Assembly (NCBI RefSeq): GCF_000332215.1
Contig: NZ_ALWB01000004.1
Location: 1-54,532 of the forward strand
Direction of reading: 5' to 3'
Source: Pseudanabaena biceps PCC 7429
GTDB taxonomy: Bacteria; Cyanobacteriota; Cyanobacteriia; Pseudanabaenales; Pseudanabaenaceae
DNA length: 54,532 bases
In this document: piece by piece, positions 1-8,353 of the stretch
Layout: each line of letters opens with the position of its first letter
Position numbering within the stretch: the stretch's first letter is position 1
Notes under the pieces: generated by a model
What the model was told of the DNA's origin: nothing
The model's input: the letters and a program-made list of their open reading frames with translations, nothing else
The model's database searches: none
Made by a program: the position numbers and the translations under genes

Positions 1-344
1 AATTGGCAACTAGAGCGGTAGGTGGAGCGATCGCTGACAATATTTGGACAGTCTCGACTAGAGGAACAACTTCTGTATGAACAGGAGTTTCAACTAGTGT
101 AGTATTTGGAACATTTACAACATCAGTTGGATGTGAGAGATCGTGACTTGTATCTAAACTATTTCCAACATGATGGTCAGTCAACAAATCAGTCAAAACT
201 GGAACTTGCAAATCTCCCGAATCAAACAGACCACTGGGCGTGAGACGTGGTTCTAATATTCTTATCTTAATCTTTGATTTTCTAGACTTTCCAGAGTTAT
301 CAAGATTTTTTCCTAGAGTTTGACTGCAAATTATTAGAACTCAT
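1..344 (-). pseudogene. Truncated LEPR-motif surface/exported protein, N-terminal part, possible frameshift
   Basis: The minus strand has one frame open from the window edge to about position 340. It reads a Lys/Ser-rich segment, then KIRILEPRLTPSG, then a Thr/Val/His-rich low-complexity stretch. The LEPR core resembles the LEPR-XLL motif found near the N-terminus of very large bacterial adhesins and exported proteins. The only good start is ATG at 344-342, with AGG six bases upstream; its frame (MSSNNLQSNSRK) hits TGA after 14 codons, just past a run of six A. Removing one A joins the two frames. This may be a sequencing error, a slippage-controlled gene or a decayed gene. The rest lies outside the window. 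It is divergent from the M50-HlyD protein at 778, which could be its exporter (inference). Confidence 0.45.
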
Positions 345-777
345 GTGCCTAGGATTTTTATGCTTCGGGATAATTGCTGATAAATATAAAATGATTTCCA
401 AGAAGTTGGCAAGCATGAAAGCCAAAAAAAGTTATAAAAAGGTTATCATAAAGTTATAAAGAGTTGATAAATAGTATTTTTTTGGGTTTATATAAATTGT
501 AAGTTTTGAAAAAAAATTGAGTTAAAGAGTAGAATATTACATTGTTATTAATAGCTTTAATCTTTATTCAGAAAGCTTTTTAGGTAGTTTTAATTTTAAG
601 TTTGATCTTCAAAAAATGATTTAAGTCAACAATTAAAATCTTGATTCGCTACCTTAATATGCAAGATTTGCCGCTTTAAATTATCTGACTGATATTTCTT
701 AGCAATTTATTTAAGAACAAATTGGAAATAAATGGTGTAAACTTTAAAAAATTGATCTTTTAATATCTTTACTTCCT
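345..777. other. AT-rich divergent intergenic region
   Basis: This gap of 433 bases separates the LEPR-type gene (minus) from the M50-HlyD gene (plus). It is very AT-rich, with many A and T runs and no HIP1 site, and probably carries both promoters. I could not pick out a convincing -35/-10 pair, an RNA gene or a conserved repeat of the families seen elsewhere in the window. Confidence 0.4.
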
Positions 778-3249
778 ATGTCTTCAATATCCGAGACAAG
801 ATTGAAGTCGTCTGTGCATTGGGTTCAGCATCCTACTTTCTGGATTCTTCGCAATCCCGAAGATCTTACCTATATTGAAGTTGAAGATGATTTTAATAAA
901 TCAATTATTGATGATATAGATACTCTCAATTTGCCCTTGCCTTTAGTAGCGATTGTTCCCGCGATCGCCGAAAAATATGAGCTGACTCGAACAGAAGTTG
1001 CTAGTGTCATTCAACATTTACACCAAACAGGAATGTTGGTTGGGACAAAACCACCTAAGCCCCCTAAACGTAAATGGACACCCCTAGATCTACTTTACAT
1101 AAGATTTTCTTTAATCAATCCAGATACTTGGCTGAGTAATAATGTCAAATATTTAGAATGGATCTGGACGCGCACTACAGGCTATATTCTTCTATCTTTA
1201 CTGGTATTTGCGACAATTATTGCAATCGATCGCCATGCCAGCATCCTCAAAACAGGAAAATTAGTTTTGGCTCAGGGACATGGAGTCATTATTCCCTTTG
1301 CATTGCTCACATGCCTTGTTGTTTCTCTCCATGAACTCGCTCATGCTTTTACCCTCAAACATTACAAAGGCATTGTGCCAGAGATGGGTATTTTTCTCAT
1401 GTTGCTTATTCCTGCCTGTTATACCAATACTAGTGATTCATATCCGTTAAGAAGACATCAACAAGTCTTGGTCGTTGGTGCAGGTATAATCTGTCAAGTT
1501 TTCATGGCAGCGATCGGGCTGTTTGTATGGAACATTAGCGATCCAAGTGCAGAAATTAATACAATCGCATATTTGCTGATGGTCACAGGGCTAGTTACCC
1601 TTGCTATCAATTTAAATCCTTTATCTGGCGGCTTTGATGGTTACCACTTAGCAGTAGCAATCACAGGAATTAATAATCTCCGAAGCCGATCGCGTTTATT
1701 CTATCTACAATTGTTAAAACGCAAACCGATTGACGAAGAAGATAATTATGTACGTTGGGTATTAGCAATATATGCTCCCTTAAGTCTCGTATATATATTA
1801 TTCGTCTTCACCTTCCTAATTTGGACAATTGTAAGCTGGACAGGGCTCAATATACCTGCGATCGCGTTTACTCTTTTTATTCTCTGGCTAATCTACTTTT
1901 TTGTACCAACACCTAACTTTAAATTTATGAATAACTCTTCTAACTCGGCTGAATCACATTCTAATAAGCCTATGGTAACTTCGACTTCCCCTCCATCTAT
2001 TGATACTCCTCAATTTCTACCCACTAAAAAACGGAAGTTTCCTATTCTTTGTGTCTCATTAGCATTGCTTGGTGGGGCAATGTTTTTACCTGTCACTCAC
2101 CAAGTTGGCGGTAAAGTAGAACTAAAAACCCTACCAGAACTACGCCAGTTTGTTTATACCAATCAAGCAGTACCTTGCATTGTCAAAGACATACCTAAAA
2201 GAGTTAAACTTGGGAGTAAAGTGGCTAAGGGAGATAAATTAGTAGAATTATTTTGTAGTAATATTGAGGACAAAATATCTGCAACTAGAGAAAAGTTGTA
2301 TTTAGCTGAGAAGTCATTACTAAAAAATAACATTGACGTAGCCATTGCTAAGGCAAACTTAGAAAAAAAGAAAGCTGAAAGTCTCTCAGCAATAGATGAA
2401 GCGATCCGTCTGGATAGCCAATCAGGGAAAATAGCTCAGAGTGAACTTGATAAACTCTTAACAGAGAGAAATGGCTTACAACAAGAAATGGAGGTTGCGG
2501 AGAGAAAGCTAAATCAATTAAGATCTGTGGAAAAGGGAGTAATTCCACAAATATATTTATATGAAGCTGAAACTGCCTATACAAAACTAAAAAGTGCCTT
2601 TCTTAATAAAGAAGCAGAGATACTATATTCAAAAAATCGACTGAACGATCAAAGCCAAAGGGCTCAATCTAATTCTGAAATTAAGATGAGTGATGCTGAA
2701 GATGCACAATTGATCTACATTGCAAATCTAGAAGCTATTAGACTAACAGAGGATATTGATAGTTTCAAAGATCAATTAAAAAAACTTGAAGCTCAGCAGA
2801 AAGCCTTGATAATAAGGTCTGATCGAGATGGCATTGTATATTCTAAGGACAATATTGAACTTGATGTACTGATCGGTCAGGAGATTCCTTCTTCCAAGCT
2901 AATTATGGAAATTGCTAACACTGACAAGTTATTGGCAAAAGTCAAAGTCGATCATCGCGATCCTGAACTTGTCGAAATGAATGCAAAAGTTCAATTCCGC
3001 CCCGATCAAGCAAAGCATAGAATATACGAAGGAACTATTATTGACCGTGAACCATTGAATAATCAACCTGATAGTAATAACCCATCAAATTCAACAGAAT
3101 TTGAAATTGTAATTTATAATGATAATCCAGATAATCCCAAGCTTGCTCCTAATGCTATAGGATATGCCAAAATCTATTCAAAGGATATGCTTGTATTTCA
3201 GAGAATTCAGTTAGAGTTCATGCGACTTATTGATTCAAGATTCCTATAG
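778..3249 (+). CDS. M50-type metalloprotease/HlyD adaptor fusion membrane protein
   Basis: This 823-residue protein probably serves in the export or maturation of a peptide or protein. Residues 1-100 look like a PqqD-like winged-helix region. A multi-spanning region follows with the zinc motif HELAH (H185, E186, H189) and a second motif NPLSGGFDGYH (about 280-290) that supplies the third ligand, as in YydH/site-2-protease-like proteins. More membrane segments run to about 380, a hydrophobic segment lies near 425-440, and then comes an HlyD-like part: a lipoyl half-motif near 470, a long coiled coil (about 500-680), a second half-motif near 690, and a beta-barrel end. Fusions of this type occur beside bacteriocin and large-protein type I exporters. 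No ABC transporter partner is in the window. The ATG at 778 has no clear Shine-Dalgarno. Confidence 0.8.
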   Translation: MSSISETRLKSSVHWVQHPTFWILRNPEDLTYIEVEDDFNKSIIDDIDTLNLPLPLVAIVPAIAEKYELTRTEVASVIQHLHQTGMLVGTKPPKPPKRKWTPLDLLYIRFSLINPDTWLSNNVKYLEWIWTRTTGYILLSLLVFATIIAIDRHASILKTGKLVLAQGHGVIIPFALLTCLVVSLHELAHAFTLKHYKGIVPEMGIFLMLLIPACYTNTSDSYPLRRHQQVLVVGAGIICQVFMAAIGLFVWNISDPSAEINTIAYLLMVTGLVTLAINLNPLSGGFDGYHLAVAITGINNLRSRSRLFYLQLLKRKPIDEEDNYVRWVLAIYAPLSLVYILFVFTFLIWTIVSWTGLNIPAIAFTLFILWLIYFFVPTPNFKFMNNSSNSAESHSNKPMVTSTSPPSIDTPQFLPTKKRKFPILCVSLALLGGAMFLPVTHQVGGKVELKTLPELRQFVYTNQAVPCIVKDIPKRVKLGSKVAKGDKLVELFCSNIEDKISATREKLYLAEKSLLKNNIDVAIAKANLEKKKAESLSAIDEAIRLDSQSGKIAQSELDKLLTERNGLQQEMEVAERKLNQLRSVEKGVIPQIYLYEAETAYTKLKSAFLNKEAEILYSKNRLNDQSQRAQSNSEIKMSDAEDAQLIYIANLEAIRLTEDIDSFKDQLKKLEAQQKALIIRSDRDGIVYSKDNIELDVLIGQEIPSSKLIMEIANTDKLLAKVKVDHRDPELVEMNAKVQFRPDQAKHRIYEGTIIDREPLNNQPDSNNPSNSTEFEIVIYNDNPDNPKLAPNAIGYAKIYSKDMLVFQRIQLEFMRLIDSRFL

Positions 3250-3361
3250 CTTCGGGCATTAGTTAGCTAAGCGGTGATAGGTGCTGAAATGCCCATTTCA
3301 TGCCGACAAAAGAGACACAAATATGTCATGTCGATCGCGCTTTAACTATCCAGTGCCTGAT

Positions 3362-3685
3362 TTACACCAAATTAGATTTTGCCCAGAGCAAGTAATTCTG
3401 CTCAACAGCGATCGCTGGGATGGCAATAATTTCTGGTACTTCATAGGGATGTAGAGTGCTTAACCTAGCTGCCAGTGATTCATATTTGCTTGCTATGGTT
3501 TTGATTAAAACTAGATGCTCTGATTCTTGGCAGGTTTTGCCATCCCAAAGGTAGGTGGAAATCATACTAGGCACCACTTGAACGCAAGCAGCGAGTTTCT
3601 CTTCAACAAGAATCTGGGCAATGTTATGGCTAAGATTTAAATCGGGAAGGCTAGTCATGATAACGATAAGCTCTTGGTGGGACAT
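3362..3685 (-). CDS. cutA: Divalent-cation tolerance protein CutA
   Basis: CutA is a small trimeric cytosolic protein linked to copper tolerance; its exact role is unsettled. From ATG 3685 the protein has 107 residues, the usual family length, and opens MSHQELIVIMTSLPD. It shows the typical EEKLAACVQVVP, STYLWDGK, LVLIKT and HPYEVPEIIAI segments. An in-frame ATG 27 codons upstream (3766) falls inside a family-D hairpin repeat and would add a non-family extension, so I chose 3685, which has GAGG about 10 bases upstream. The gene is alone, convergent with the M50-HlyD gene. Confidence 0.93.
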   Translation of the reverse strand: MSHQELIVIMTSLPDLNLSHNIAQILVEEKLAACVQVVPSMISTYLWDGKTCQESEHLVLIKTIASKYESLAARLSTLHPYEVPEIIAIPAIAVEQNYLLWAKSNLV

Positions 3686-3736
3686 TATTTCTGATTCCTC
3701 ACTTTTACGAATAATGGAATTATCTGCATTATTGAA

Positions 3737-3842
3737 TAATAACAATTCCCAAAATGGCGTTGTCATTTTGGGAATCTCAAAATCTTACTGGGTTTGCTTT
3801 TTAATTCATTGAAGTGTTGGCTCACTTCAGTGAATTGGTATA
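3737..3842. repeat. Family D hairpin repeat (copy 1)
   Basis: The segment contains an inverted repeat CCCAAAATGGC/GTCATTTTGGG followed by an ACTGGGTTTG stretch and a second hairpin around AAGTG..CACTT ending in GTGAATTGGTAT. The same order of parts occurs near 42774-42928 and 44140-44243 and inverted at 43012-43120. Confidence 0.75.
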
Positions 3843-3914
3843 AGCGATCGCGGAACTGATTGCTGCTGCTAAGATTTAGAGTTTACAGCAGTATTTACTC
3901 CTGATATTAGATTT

Positions 3915-4017
3915 TATAGCAACGTAAGGTTTGCTTACCAGATATGAGTGGCGGCGCTTTGCGCCGCCACTCATATCTGGGGTTTTGATTTGTCCCAGCT
4001 ATCTCTTACGTTGCTAT
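3915..4017. repeat. Family B hairpin element (copy 1)
   Basis: Ends TATAGCAACGTAAG and CTTACGTTGCTAT are inverted to each other. The core at 3938-3980 is a perfect palindromic hairpin built on GAGTGGCGGCG. Related copies lie at 6859-6975, 18429-18455 and 50603-50774. Lying downstream of the photolyase gene, it may also act as a terminator. Confidence 0.8.
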
Positions 4018-4035
4018 TTAATTACACAAAAGGCT

Positions 4036-5622
4036 TTACTTTATTTCATTAATAAACTTGGTTGCAAATAGATGAATTTCTTGCTTTTCATTTTCTGTCT
4101 TTTTATCATAGGCGTTAACCATGAGTGAAACTCTTCCATTATCAGTAAAGCTTTCACGATGCTTATCGACAAAGTGCCAATATAAATAGTTAAATGGACA
4201 AGCAGTTTCGCCCGTTTTTTCCTTCACATTGTATTTGCACTGTGCGCAACAGTTGCTCATTTTATTGATATAGTTGCCAGCGGAGACATAGGGCTTAGAT
4301 GCTAATATGCCTCCATCCGCAAAGGTAGACATTCCTAGTACATTCGGTAGTTCAACCCATTCATAGGCATCCACATAGGCTAGCCAAAACCAGTGGTTTA
4401 GATGGCGAGGATCAGTGTTGACGAGATTGCTGAAATTGCTTAAAACCATTAAACGTTGAATGTGATGGGAATAGCCATAATTTAAAACTTGAGTGATCGC
4501 ATCTTTGAGACATAGCAGATCTGTATTTGCATCCCAATATAACTGGGGTAGATTGTTATCAAATCCAAAATAGTTACTCTCGCGGACATCTGGCATTTTT
4601 GCTTCATAATAAACGCGAATATACTCCCGCCATCCGAGGATCTGGCGGACAAATCCTTCAACGGAATTCAGAGGAGCCAATTCTTTTTCATAGGCAGCGA
4701 TCGCCATTTCACAAATCTCCCTTGGTAAGAGCAATCCATTATTTAGATATATCGATAACACCGAATGAAATAGAAATGGTTCGCCTACCTTGATTGCATC
4801 TTCGTAAGCCCCAAATCTGGATAAGCGGGTTTCGACAAATAATTGAGCTAGCTCTAGGGCGCGATCGCGGGTGACAGCATAAATAAATTTATCTAACTTC
4901 CCAAATGTATGGGGTAGATATTTTTGGACTAGTGCAATTACTTCCTGAGTAATGAGATCGGGTTTAATTTCTGGGATCTCTGGAACTATTATTTGTTTAG
5001 GTAATGCCTTGCGGTTCTCTTTGTCGTAGTTCCAATTACCGCCAATGGGTTTACCTTCTTGCATCAGATAGCCTGTCTGTTTTCGTAATTCTCGATAAAA
5101 AGTTTCTAAGCGATAACCTTTTTTGATTTTAGGTTTAAATTTCTCAATATCGGCAATGAAAAATTGATTGGGTAAAGCTTTAATGCGCTTGCCAAATATA
5201 TTTGCTAACTTTGCCATTTGCGATCGCGTATTCCATTCAGAAGGCTGCATATAGGTTAATTCTATATGGGGATAGCGGGTGAGGAATTCTTCTAAAGCAT
5301 CGGCATAAGCCCCTTCGGTAAATAGACTGACAATGGAAAAACCCTTCTGATGGCAACTAATTGCAAAGTGTCGCTGAGCGCTCAACATATAAACCAATTT
5401 CTGTTTGTGATGCGGGATGGCGATCGCATAGGCTAGAGATTCGACAAAGATTAGGATTGGCTTGCAATCAAGTAACTCTCTAGGAAAAACAGCAAGATTC
5501 AATTGGTCATGGAGAATAAACAAAGCGCGATTGCCATTTGCTATCTGTTTTTCTAGTCTTGATGCGATCGGATAATTCTCAATCTGAGAAAGAAACTCAC
5601 GAGCATTCTCGATCATAATCAT
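4036..5622 (-). CDS. Iron-sulfur bacterial cryptochrome/(6-4) photolyase
   Basis: This 528-residue protein belongs to the prokaryotic photolyase-related (FeS-BCP, CryPro) class. That class binds FAD, a lumazine-type antenna and a [4Fe-4S] cluster and repairs (6-4) photoproducts or acts as a photoreceptor. Cysteines C371, C459, C462 and C475 have spacing 88-3-13, which matches the cluster ligands of Agrobacterium PhrB as I remember them. The motif YSHHIQRLM places a His (H387) 16 residues after the first Cys, as expected for the (6-4) catalytic His. The N-terminal Rossmann-like half carries the antenna site. ATG 5622 is preceded by AGAGG at good spacing; an in-frame ATG two codons later is the alternative. 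It is monocistronic, between family B and family A hairpins. Repair versus signalling cannot be told from sequence. Confidence 0.9.
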   Translation of the reverse strand: MIMIENAREFLSQIENYPIASRLEKQIANGNRALFILHDQLNLAVFPRELLDCKPILIFVESLAYAIAIPHHKQKLVYMLSAQRHFAISCHQKGFSIVSLFTEGAYADALEEFLTRYPHIELTYMQPSEWNTRSQMAKLANIFGKRIKALPNQFFIADIEKFKPKIKKGYRLETFYRELRKQTGYLMQEGKPIGGNWNYDKENRKALPKQIIVPEIPEIKPDLITQEVIALVQKYLPHTFGKLDKFIYAVTRDRALELAQLFVETRLSRFGAYEDAIKVGEPFLFHSVLSIYLNNGLLLPREICEMAIAAYEKELAPLNSVEGFVRQILGWREYIRVYYEAKMPDVRESNYFGFDNNLPQLYWDANTDLLCLKDAITQVLNYGYSHHIQRLMVLSNFSNLVNTDPRHLNHWFWLAYVDAYEWVELPNVLGMSTFADGGILASKPYVSAGNYINKMSNCCAQCKYNVKEKTGETACPFNYLYWHFVDKHRESFTDNGRVSLMVNAYDKKTENEKQEIHLFATKFINEIK

Positions 5623-5683
5623 ATTAGACCTCTTATAAGTTAGAGTGGCAGTCTGGATGAAAGTGGCTTTGGGCGATTAAAGA

Positions 5684-5751
5684 GAGCGTACCGCTCGCAT
5701 AGCGGGCGGTACGCTCTTTGTTTTTGTTTTTTAATTATGCTGAAATACTTA
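5684..5751. repeat. Family A hairpin element (copy 1, left end missing)
   Basis: The hairpin GAGCGTACCGCTCGC..GGGCGGTACGCTC (5684-5716) is followed by the family right end TTAATTATGCTGAAATACTTA. The left terminus (TAAGTAGCT..AATTAAA) is not present. Confidence 0.8.
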
Positions 5752-5811
5752 CCAATTTTTTCCCGTACTTTTTCCCATGCTTGGGGATTTACAGTGCTTT
5801 GCGCTCAAATC

Positions 5812-5872
5812 CAAACCAAGGAAATTTTTGAAAGCGTTGCTTCGCAACGCTTTCAAAAATTTCCTTGGTTTG
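5812..5872. repeat. Family C perfect inverted repeat (copy 1)
   Basis: A 29-nt arm beginning CAAACCAAGGAAATTTTTG is repeated exactly in inverted order around the loop TTC. The same arm occurs in the 107-nt repeat at 35509-35615. Just upstream, CAGTGCTTTGCGCTCAAATC is a remnant of the outer arm kept in full in that second copy. It lies downstream of livH and could terminate transcription. Confidence 0.85.
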
Positions 5873-5899
5873 TTTGATCGGTAATTGCTGTAGGTTTGA

Positions 5900-6799
5900 T
5901 TAAATCGTGCCTTTGAATAAACCTTGGGGTTTAAAGAGCAATACCAAAATCATAATTACCAAACCTACACCTAGTTTATAGTCAGTCCCGATACAGTATT
6001 TTTGCAACTCTCCTAAAGCCGCAGGACAGGTAGTTGCCACCTCTTGGGAAATCCCCACAATTAAGGCTCCTGCGATCGCTCCGTAGGGATTCCCAATTCC
6101 TCCCAAAATTACGGCGGCAAACATGGGCAAAATTAGGAACCAACCCATATTGGGACGTAGGTTGGTAATCAATCCATACATACTGCCACCAAAAGCCGTC
6201 ATACCTCCTGCAATTACCCATGTCCAGATAATGACAGCGTTAACATCGATACCTGCAACCTTGGCAAGTTCAGGATTATCCGCTACGGCTCGCATCGCCT
6301 TCCCAATTTTGGTGTTTTGCAATAGGTAATACAGCCCCACAATTATGGCGATCGCTGCCACAATAACCACCATTTTATTGCGAGTCATCTCTAGCCCCAA
6401 TACATTAATCGCTGAAAAAGTTGGTAAATTGTATTTCTGAGGCTTTGCTCCCCAAATTAAAACGATCGCATTGCGAATCACAAGAGCTAAACCAATTGAC
6501 ACGATCATCATGGTGGTTGCGGTCGCTTTTTTGGCGCGTAGGGGCTGCCATAGGATTTTTTCCCATATAAGCACTAAGGCGATCGAGATAGCGCTACCAA
6601 AAGCGATCGATAACCAAATATCGAGCTTGAGGGTGGTATTGGCAAGAAAAGCTAGGTATGCACCTAGGGTGAGAATGTCGCCATGGGCAAAGTTAGCAAG
6701 ACGTAAGATGCCATAGGTAAGCGTTAAACCGACTGCCGCGAGTGCAATAATGCTTCCGACAGCGATACCATCAATGGTTGATTGCAGGACTTCCAGCAT
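5900..6799 (-). CDS. livH: Branched-chain/neutral amino-acid ABC transporter permease (LivH/NatD type)
   Basis: This integral membrane permease of a high-affinity amino-acid ABC importer has 299 residues, the normal LivH length, and about eight hydrophobic segments. Family signatures are GLTLTYGILRLANFAHGD near residue 25-42, MRAVADNPELAKVAGID near 190 (the cytoplasmic loop that contacts the ATPase), and GGIGNPYGAIAGALIVG near 235. In cyanobacteria the equivalent is NatD of the N-I neutral amino-acid system. The other subunits (binding protein, LivM, LivF, LivG) are not in the window, as is common for scattered cyanobacterial nat genes. ATG 6799 is the only sensible start. Confidence 0.92.
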   Translation of the reverse strand: MLEVLQSTIDGIAVGSIIALAAVGLTLTYGILRLANFAHGDILTLGAYLAFLANTTLKLDIWLSIAFGSAISIALVLIWEKILWQPLRAKKATATTMMIVSIGLALVIRNAIVLIWGAKPQKYNLPTFSAINVLGLEMTRNKMVVIVAAIAIIVGLYYLLQNTKIGKAMRAVADNPELAKVAGIDVNAVIIWTWVIAGGMTAFGGSMYGLITNLRPNMGWFLILPMFAAVILGGIGNPYGAIAGALIVGISQEVATTCPAALGELQKYCIGTDYKLGVGLVIMILVLLFKPQGLFKGTI

Positions 6800-6858
6800 T
6801 AAAAGAATTTATCAGAACTTTGTAGCTATCCATATTAACGCCATTTAAACAATTATTC

Positions 6859-6975
6859 CATAGCAACGTAAGAGATAGTGGGGACAAATCAAAACCCCAA
6901 AAATGAGTGGCGGAGCTACGCTCCGCCACTCATTTTTGGGGTTTTATGCCCTAATCAAACCTTGCGTTGCTATAG
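6859..6975. repeat. Family B hairpin element (copy 2)
   Basis: Termini CATAGCAACGTAAGAG and CCTTGCGTTGCTATAG bracket a perfect hairpin at 6891-6945 whose core reads GAGTGGCGGAGC/GCTCCGCCACTC. Confidence 0.8.
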
Positions 6976-7009
6976 GTTTTCAGTTTACTTATGCTTAGAT
7001 GCTTACTTT

Positions 7010-7048
7010 ATAATTCCTCTTCATAATTCCTCTTCATAATTCCTCTTC
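7010..7048. repeat. 13-bp tandem repeat, three copies
   Basis: The unit ATAATTCCTCTTC is repeated three times without mismatch in non-coding DNA. Confidence 0.9.
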
Positions 7049-7256
7049 TTTTTAAGGAAAGGAATATGCCGAATTAGTGCACCATGAAAATTACAAGCGA
7101 TTATTTTTGCCATCTGAGACTGTAAATGCTTTGTGTAACAAGGAATTTTAACTTCTATGTTAACTATTAATTCTATCTTTTTCTGTTAGCTATAGACGAT
7201 GGTTCTCATTAATAGATTTGCAAGGTTGTAAATCTGAACTAACTGTTATAAAACTG

Positions 7257-7347
7257 TAAGTAGTTAAGCATAATTAAAAACCAAAACCAGAGAGCGTACC
7301 GCCCGCGTAGCGAGCGGTACGCCCTTCTAGGTTTTCTTAGCTACTTA
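7257..7347. repeat. Family A hairpin element (copy 2, complete)
   Basis: Left end TAAGTAGTTAAGCATAATTA and right end TTAGCTACTTA are inverted; the core is the GAGCGTACCGCCCGC hairpin with a short loop. Confidence 0.85.
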
Positions 7348-7365
7348 AAGCTTAAATGATTTGAG

Positions 7366-7423
7366 AGAGGCTTCGACTTCGCTTAGCTATCAGGATCCGT
7401 TGGTTGAGTGAAGTCGAAGCTCT
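7366..7423. repeat. Family F palindrome (copy 1)
   Basis: Arms AGAGGCTTCGACTTCGCT and AGTGAAGTCGAAGCTCT form an imperfect inverted repeat. A related element lies at 49499-49543. Confidence 0.7.
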
Positions 7424-7497
7424 ATTTTTCTCATCGGTGAATCTCAAGGAAAGACATTCCCATTTTGTAAATATTCTCTAGCTGATTTCTAATTAAG

Positions 7498-8196
7498 ATG
7501 CAAAATAAGCCACACTATGAATATCACTTCTCGTCAAGTGAATTCATCCGAGATATTGTCATTGGCATGTCAGATGGCTTGACAGTTCCTTTTGCCCTAG
7601 CAGCGGGACTGTCAGGCTCAGTTGCATCAACAGCGATCGTGGTTACGGCAGGATTTGCCGAAATTGTTGCAGGCTCGATTGCAATGGGACTAGGTGGCTA
7701 TCTAGCGGCAAAAACCGATGCCGAACATTATCAAAGCGAACTAGAACGCGAATATTTAGAAGTGAGTGAAGTGCCTATGGTTGAAATGTTAGAAGTAATG
7801 GATATCTTCCAATCCTATGGTATTTCTGAACTAGAAAGCGAAGTTATTGCCAAGACACTCATCAAAAATCCCGACAGCTTTGTGAACTTTATGATGCGTT
7901 TTGAATTGGGTTTAGAAAAGCCCCATCCCAAACGTGCATTGACAAGTGCGATGACGATCGCTATTGCTTATATGGTTGGAGGTCTGATCCCCCTATCTCC
8001 TTACATATTTATGCGTAATTTGAATAGTGCTTTCCTAGTTTCTATTGTGGTCACCCATATTGCCCTTGCTGCTTTTGGCTATGTCAAGGGAAGATTTACA
8101 GGAACTACCCCTATCCGTAGTGCCGTTCAAACTGTGCTAATTGGTGGCATTGCGGCGGCGGCGGCTTTCTTTATTGCAAAAGCTATTTCTCACTAA
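7498..8196 (+). CDS. VIT1/CCC1-family iron/manganese transporter
   Basis: This 232-residue membrane protein of the vacuolar iron transporter (DUF125) family moves Fe2+ or Mn2+ across the membrane. Visible family parts are IRDIVIGMSDGLTVPFALAAGLSG in the first membrane segment, GFAEIVAGSIAMGLGGYLAAKT in the second, a hydrophilic acidic loop of about 90 residues (the metal-binding helical domain, rich in Glu), then three C-terminal membrane segments ending in GGIAAAAAFFIAKAISH. There is no N-terminal ferritin-like domain, unlike some bacterial members. It is in the same direction as the P-type ATPase at 8354 but separated by a family A hairpin, so cotranscription is uncertain. Confidence 0.88.
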   Translation: MQNKPHYEYHFSSSEFIRDIVIGMSDGLTVPFALAAGLSGSVASTAIVVTAGFAEIVAGSIAMGLGGYLAAKTDAEHYQSELEREYLEVSEVPMVEMLEVMDIFQSYGISELESEVIAKTLIKNPDSFVNFMMRFELGLEKPHPKRALTSAMTIAIAYMVGGLIPLSPYIFMRNLNSAFLVSIVVTHIALAAFGYVKGRFTGTTPIRSAVQTVLIGGIAAAAAFFIAKAISH

Positions 8197-8203
8197 CGCC
8201 AGC

Positions 8204-8307
8204 TAAGTAGTTCGGCATAATTAAAAACCAAAAACAGAGAGCATACCGCCCGTTGCGCGGGCGGTATGCTCTTCTCGGTTTTAAGTTTATTTATGCCTAG
8301 CTACTTA
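8204..8307. repeat. Family A hairpin element (copy 3, complete)
   Basis: Termini TAAGTAGTTCGGCATAATTA and TTTATGCCTAGCTACTTA flank the core GAGCATACCGCCCG..CGGGCGGTATGCTC. Paired base changes (GCATACC/GGTATGC instead of GCGTACC/GGTACGC) keep the hairpin. Confidence 0.85.
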
Positions 8308-8353
8308 CTAAGCAACTCGATTGAAATTATTAATTTTCAACAATAGGATCTAT

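Larger units (their letters stand above)
6800..7497. other. Repeat-filled intergenic region
   Basis: About 700 bases without a credible gene. In order it holds a family B element, a threefold 13-bp tandem repeat (7010-7048), an AT-rich stretch of about 200 bases with no recognisable feature, a family A element and a family F palindrome. The promoter of the VIT1-type gene must lie in the last 70 bases. Confidence 0.6.

Noticed and set aside
3686-3766. Upstream 27-codon extension of cutA
   Set aside because: It lies within a family D hairpin repeat and adds residues unlike CutA; ATG 3685 gives the normal length.
7010-7048. Threefold 13-bp repeat as a CRISPR array
   Set aside because: Units are contiguous with no spacers; no cas gene in the window.
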